Shown: piece by piece, positions 63,295 to 64,000 of the stretch | Layout of the letters: each line of letters opens with the position of its first letter | Position numbering within the stretch: the first letter of the stretch is position 1 | From: Terriglobia bacterium | GTDB taxonomy: Bacteria > Acidobacteriota > Terriglobia > Terriglobales > SCQP01 | DNA: 64,000 nucleotides | NCBI GenBank assembly: GCA_021323595.1 | Contig: JAJPKR010000014.1 | Coordinates: 124,001-188,000 of the forward strand | Reading direction: 5' to 3' | The notes under the pieces: generated by a model | What the model was told of the DNA's origin: nothing | Database searches by the model: none | Seen by the model: only the letters and a program-made list of their open reading frames with translations | Translations under genes and position numbers: made by a program

Positions 63295-64000
63295 TTATTG
63301 CACCAGCGGCGGCTGCTCGGCTTCGACTTCCTCGGCGGGAATCACCGAGGCGGCCGCGGCGTGATCGCCTTCATCGAGGCGCAGCAGGCGCACGCCTTGC
63401 GTCGCCCGCCCGGCTTCCCGAATGCTGCCGCTATCCACGCGGATGGCCTTGCCTTGCTGGCTGATGGCCATGATTTCGGTGGCTTCGCCCACGGCCAGAA
63501 TCGCCACCACCGGCCCGTTGCGTTCGCTGGTCTTGATGTTGATGACGCCGCTGCCGCCGCGCGATTGCAGCCGGTACTCGCTGAGGGCGGTGCGCTTGCC
63601 GTAGCCGTTGGCGGTGACCGAGAGAATCAGCTGCTTGTCGTCGCGCGCCAGCTCCATGCCCACGATCTCGTCGCCTTTCGCCAGCGACATGCCGCGCACG
63701 CCGCGCGCCGGCCGGCCCATCGGCCGCACGTCTTCCTCGGCGAAGCGGATGCCTTTGCCTTGCCGCGACGCCAGGAAGATTTGCCGCGTCCCATCGCTCA
63801 GACCGGCGTTGACCAGCTCGTCGCCGTCCTCCACGCTCATGGCGATGATGCCGGCCGTGCGCGGGTTCGAGAATTCCTTCACCGGCGTCTTTTTGATCAC
63901 GCCCTGGCGGCTCACCATCACGATGTATTCGCTCTCGCTCTCGAGATCCTTCACCGGCAGCATGGCCTTGACCTTTTCGCCTTCCTGAATCGCCACCAGG
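63295..64000 (-). CDS. gyrA: DNA gyrase subunit A, C-terminal part
   Basis: About 235 residues of the GyrA C-terminal beta-propeller; the gene continues past the right edge. Repeated blade motifs are visible (YIVMVSRQGVIKKTPVKEFS; IFLASRQGKGIRFAEEDVRPMGR; ILSVTANGYGKRTALSEYR; IMAISQQGKAIRVDSGSIRE; TQGVRLLRLDEGD). The tail is short and acidic. It wraps DNA for negative supercoiling. The blades with GxGxRT and RxxGR patterns favour GyrA over ParC. Confidence 0.95.
   Translation of the reverse strand, partial: LVAIQEGEKVKAMLPVKDLESESEYIVMVSRQGVIKKTPVKEFSNPRTAGIIAMSVEDGDELVNAGLSDGTRQIFLASRQGKGIRFAEEDVRPMGRPARGVRGMSLAKGDEIVGMELARDDKQLILSVTANGYGKRTALSEYRLQSRGGSGVINIKTSERNGPVVAILAVGEATEIMAISQQGKAIRVDSGSIREAGRATQGVRLLRLDEGDHAAAASVIPAEEVEAEQPPLVQ

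Overview
The window is one continuous stretch of very GC-rich DNA from a Gram-negative bacterium. It carries lipid A synthesis (lpxB), Tat-dependent secreted enzymes, Gld-type ABC operons, many SIMPL, CPBP and TPR proteins, and REP-like hairpins. Together these suggest an Acidobacteriota-type genome. That assignment is inference from gene content and style; no rRNA gene is present. Both ends cut genes: glmS on the left and gyrA on the right.

Layout. 1-856 is the end of glmS. 914-11185 is one long minus-strand respiratory operon in the order membrane cytochrome c, narG, narH, narJ, narI, Rieske protein, cytochrome b fused to cytochrome c, hemerythrin, HPP membrane protein. It has an FNR-type promoter at its head. 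This looks like a nitrate reductase with its own bc-type quinol oxidising module, an NO/oxygen-binding di-iron protein and a candidate nitrite transporter. 11375-13119 holds an aminotransferase and coaD. 13401-17565 is a Gld-like ABC operon. 17666-27695 is a glycan-degradation neighbourhood (GH30, GH44, GH36-like alpha-galactosidase) with a drug-type ABC exporter and an M1 peptidase relic that has lost its catalytic core. 27808-32310 holds a TPR protein, thiE, small proteins and a STAS protein. 32602-36072 is a very large CPBP protease. argH, a repeat-rich gap, a DUF5996 protein, a D-aminoacylase-like enzyme and an alpha/beta hydrolase follow.

A 2.2-kb island is inserted in the 3' half of tRNA-Gln(CTG) between 45-bp direct repeats (43059-45269). 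It carries an XRE-ImmA/IrrE plus DUF4411 pair and no integrase. To its right are a SafE-like membrane protein, a CLC channel with CBS domains, a two-component pair, a cupin, a DUF3179 protein, lpxB, a SIMPL lipoprotein, two glycosyltransferases, a tRNA nucleotidyltransferase, a cupin, and the chain prmC-mtnA-pyrE-CPBP.

The most notable observation is the DUF3179 gene at 51029-52087. Its frame is interrupted once, by a TGA placed where the family has the first Cys of a CxxC, giving UxxC. A 7-bp hairpin with a G-containing loop follows at bacterial SECIS distance. I read it as a candidate selenoprotein. A second window-wide pattern is a TANNNT hexamer 5-8 nt upstream of the start codon of at least seven first genes, which implies leaderless or nearly leaderless mRNAs.
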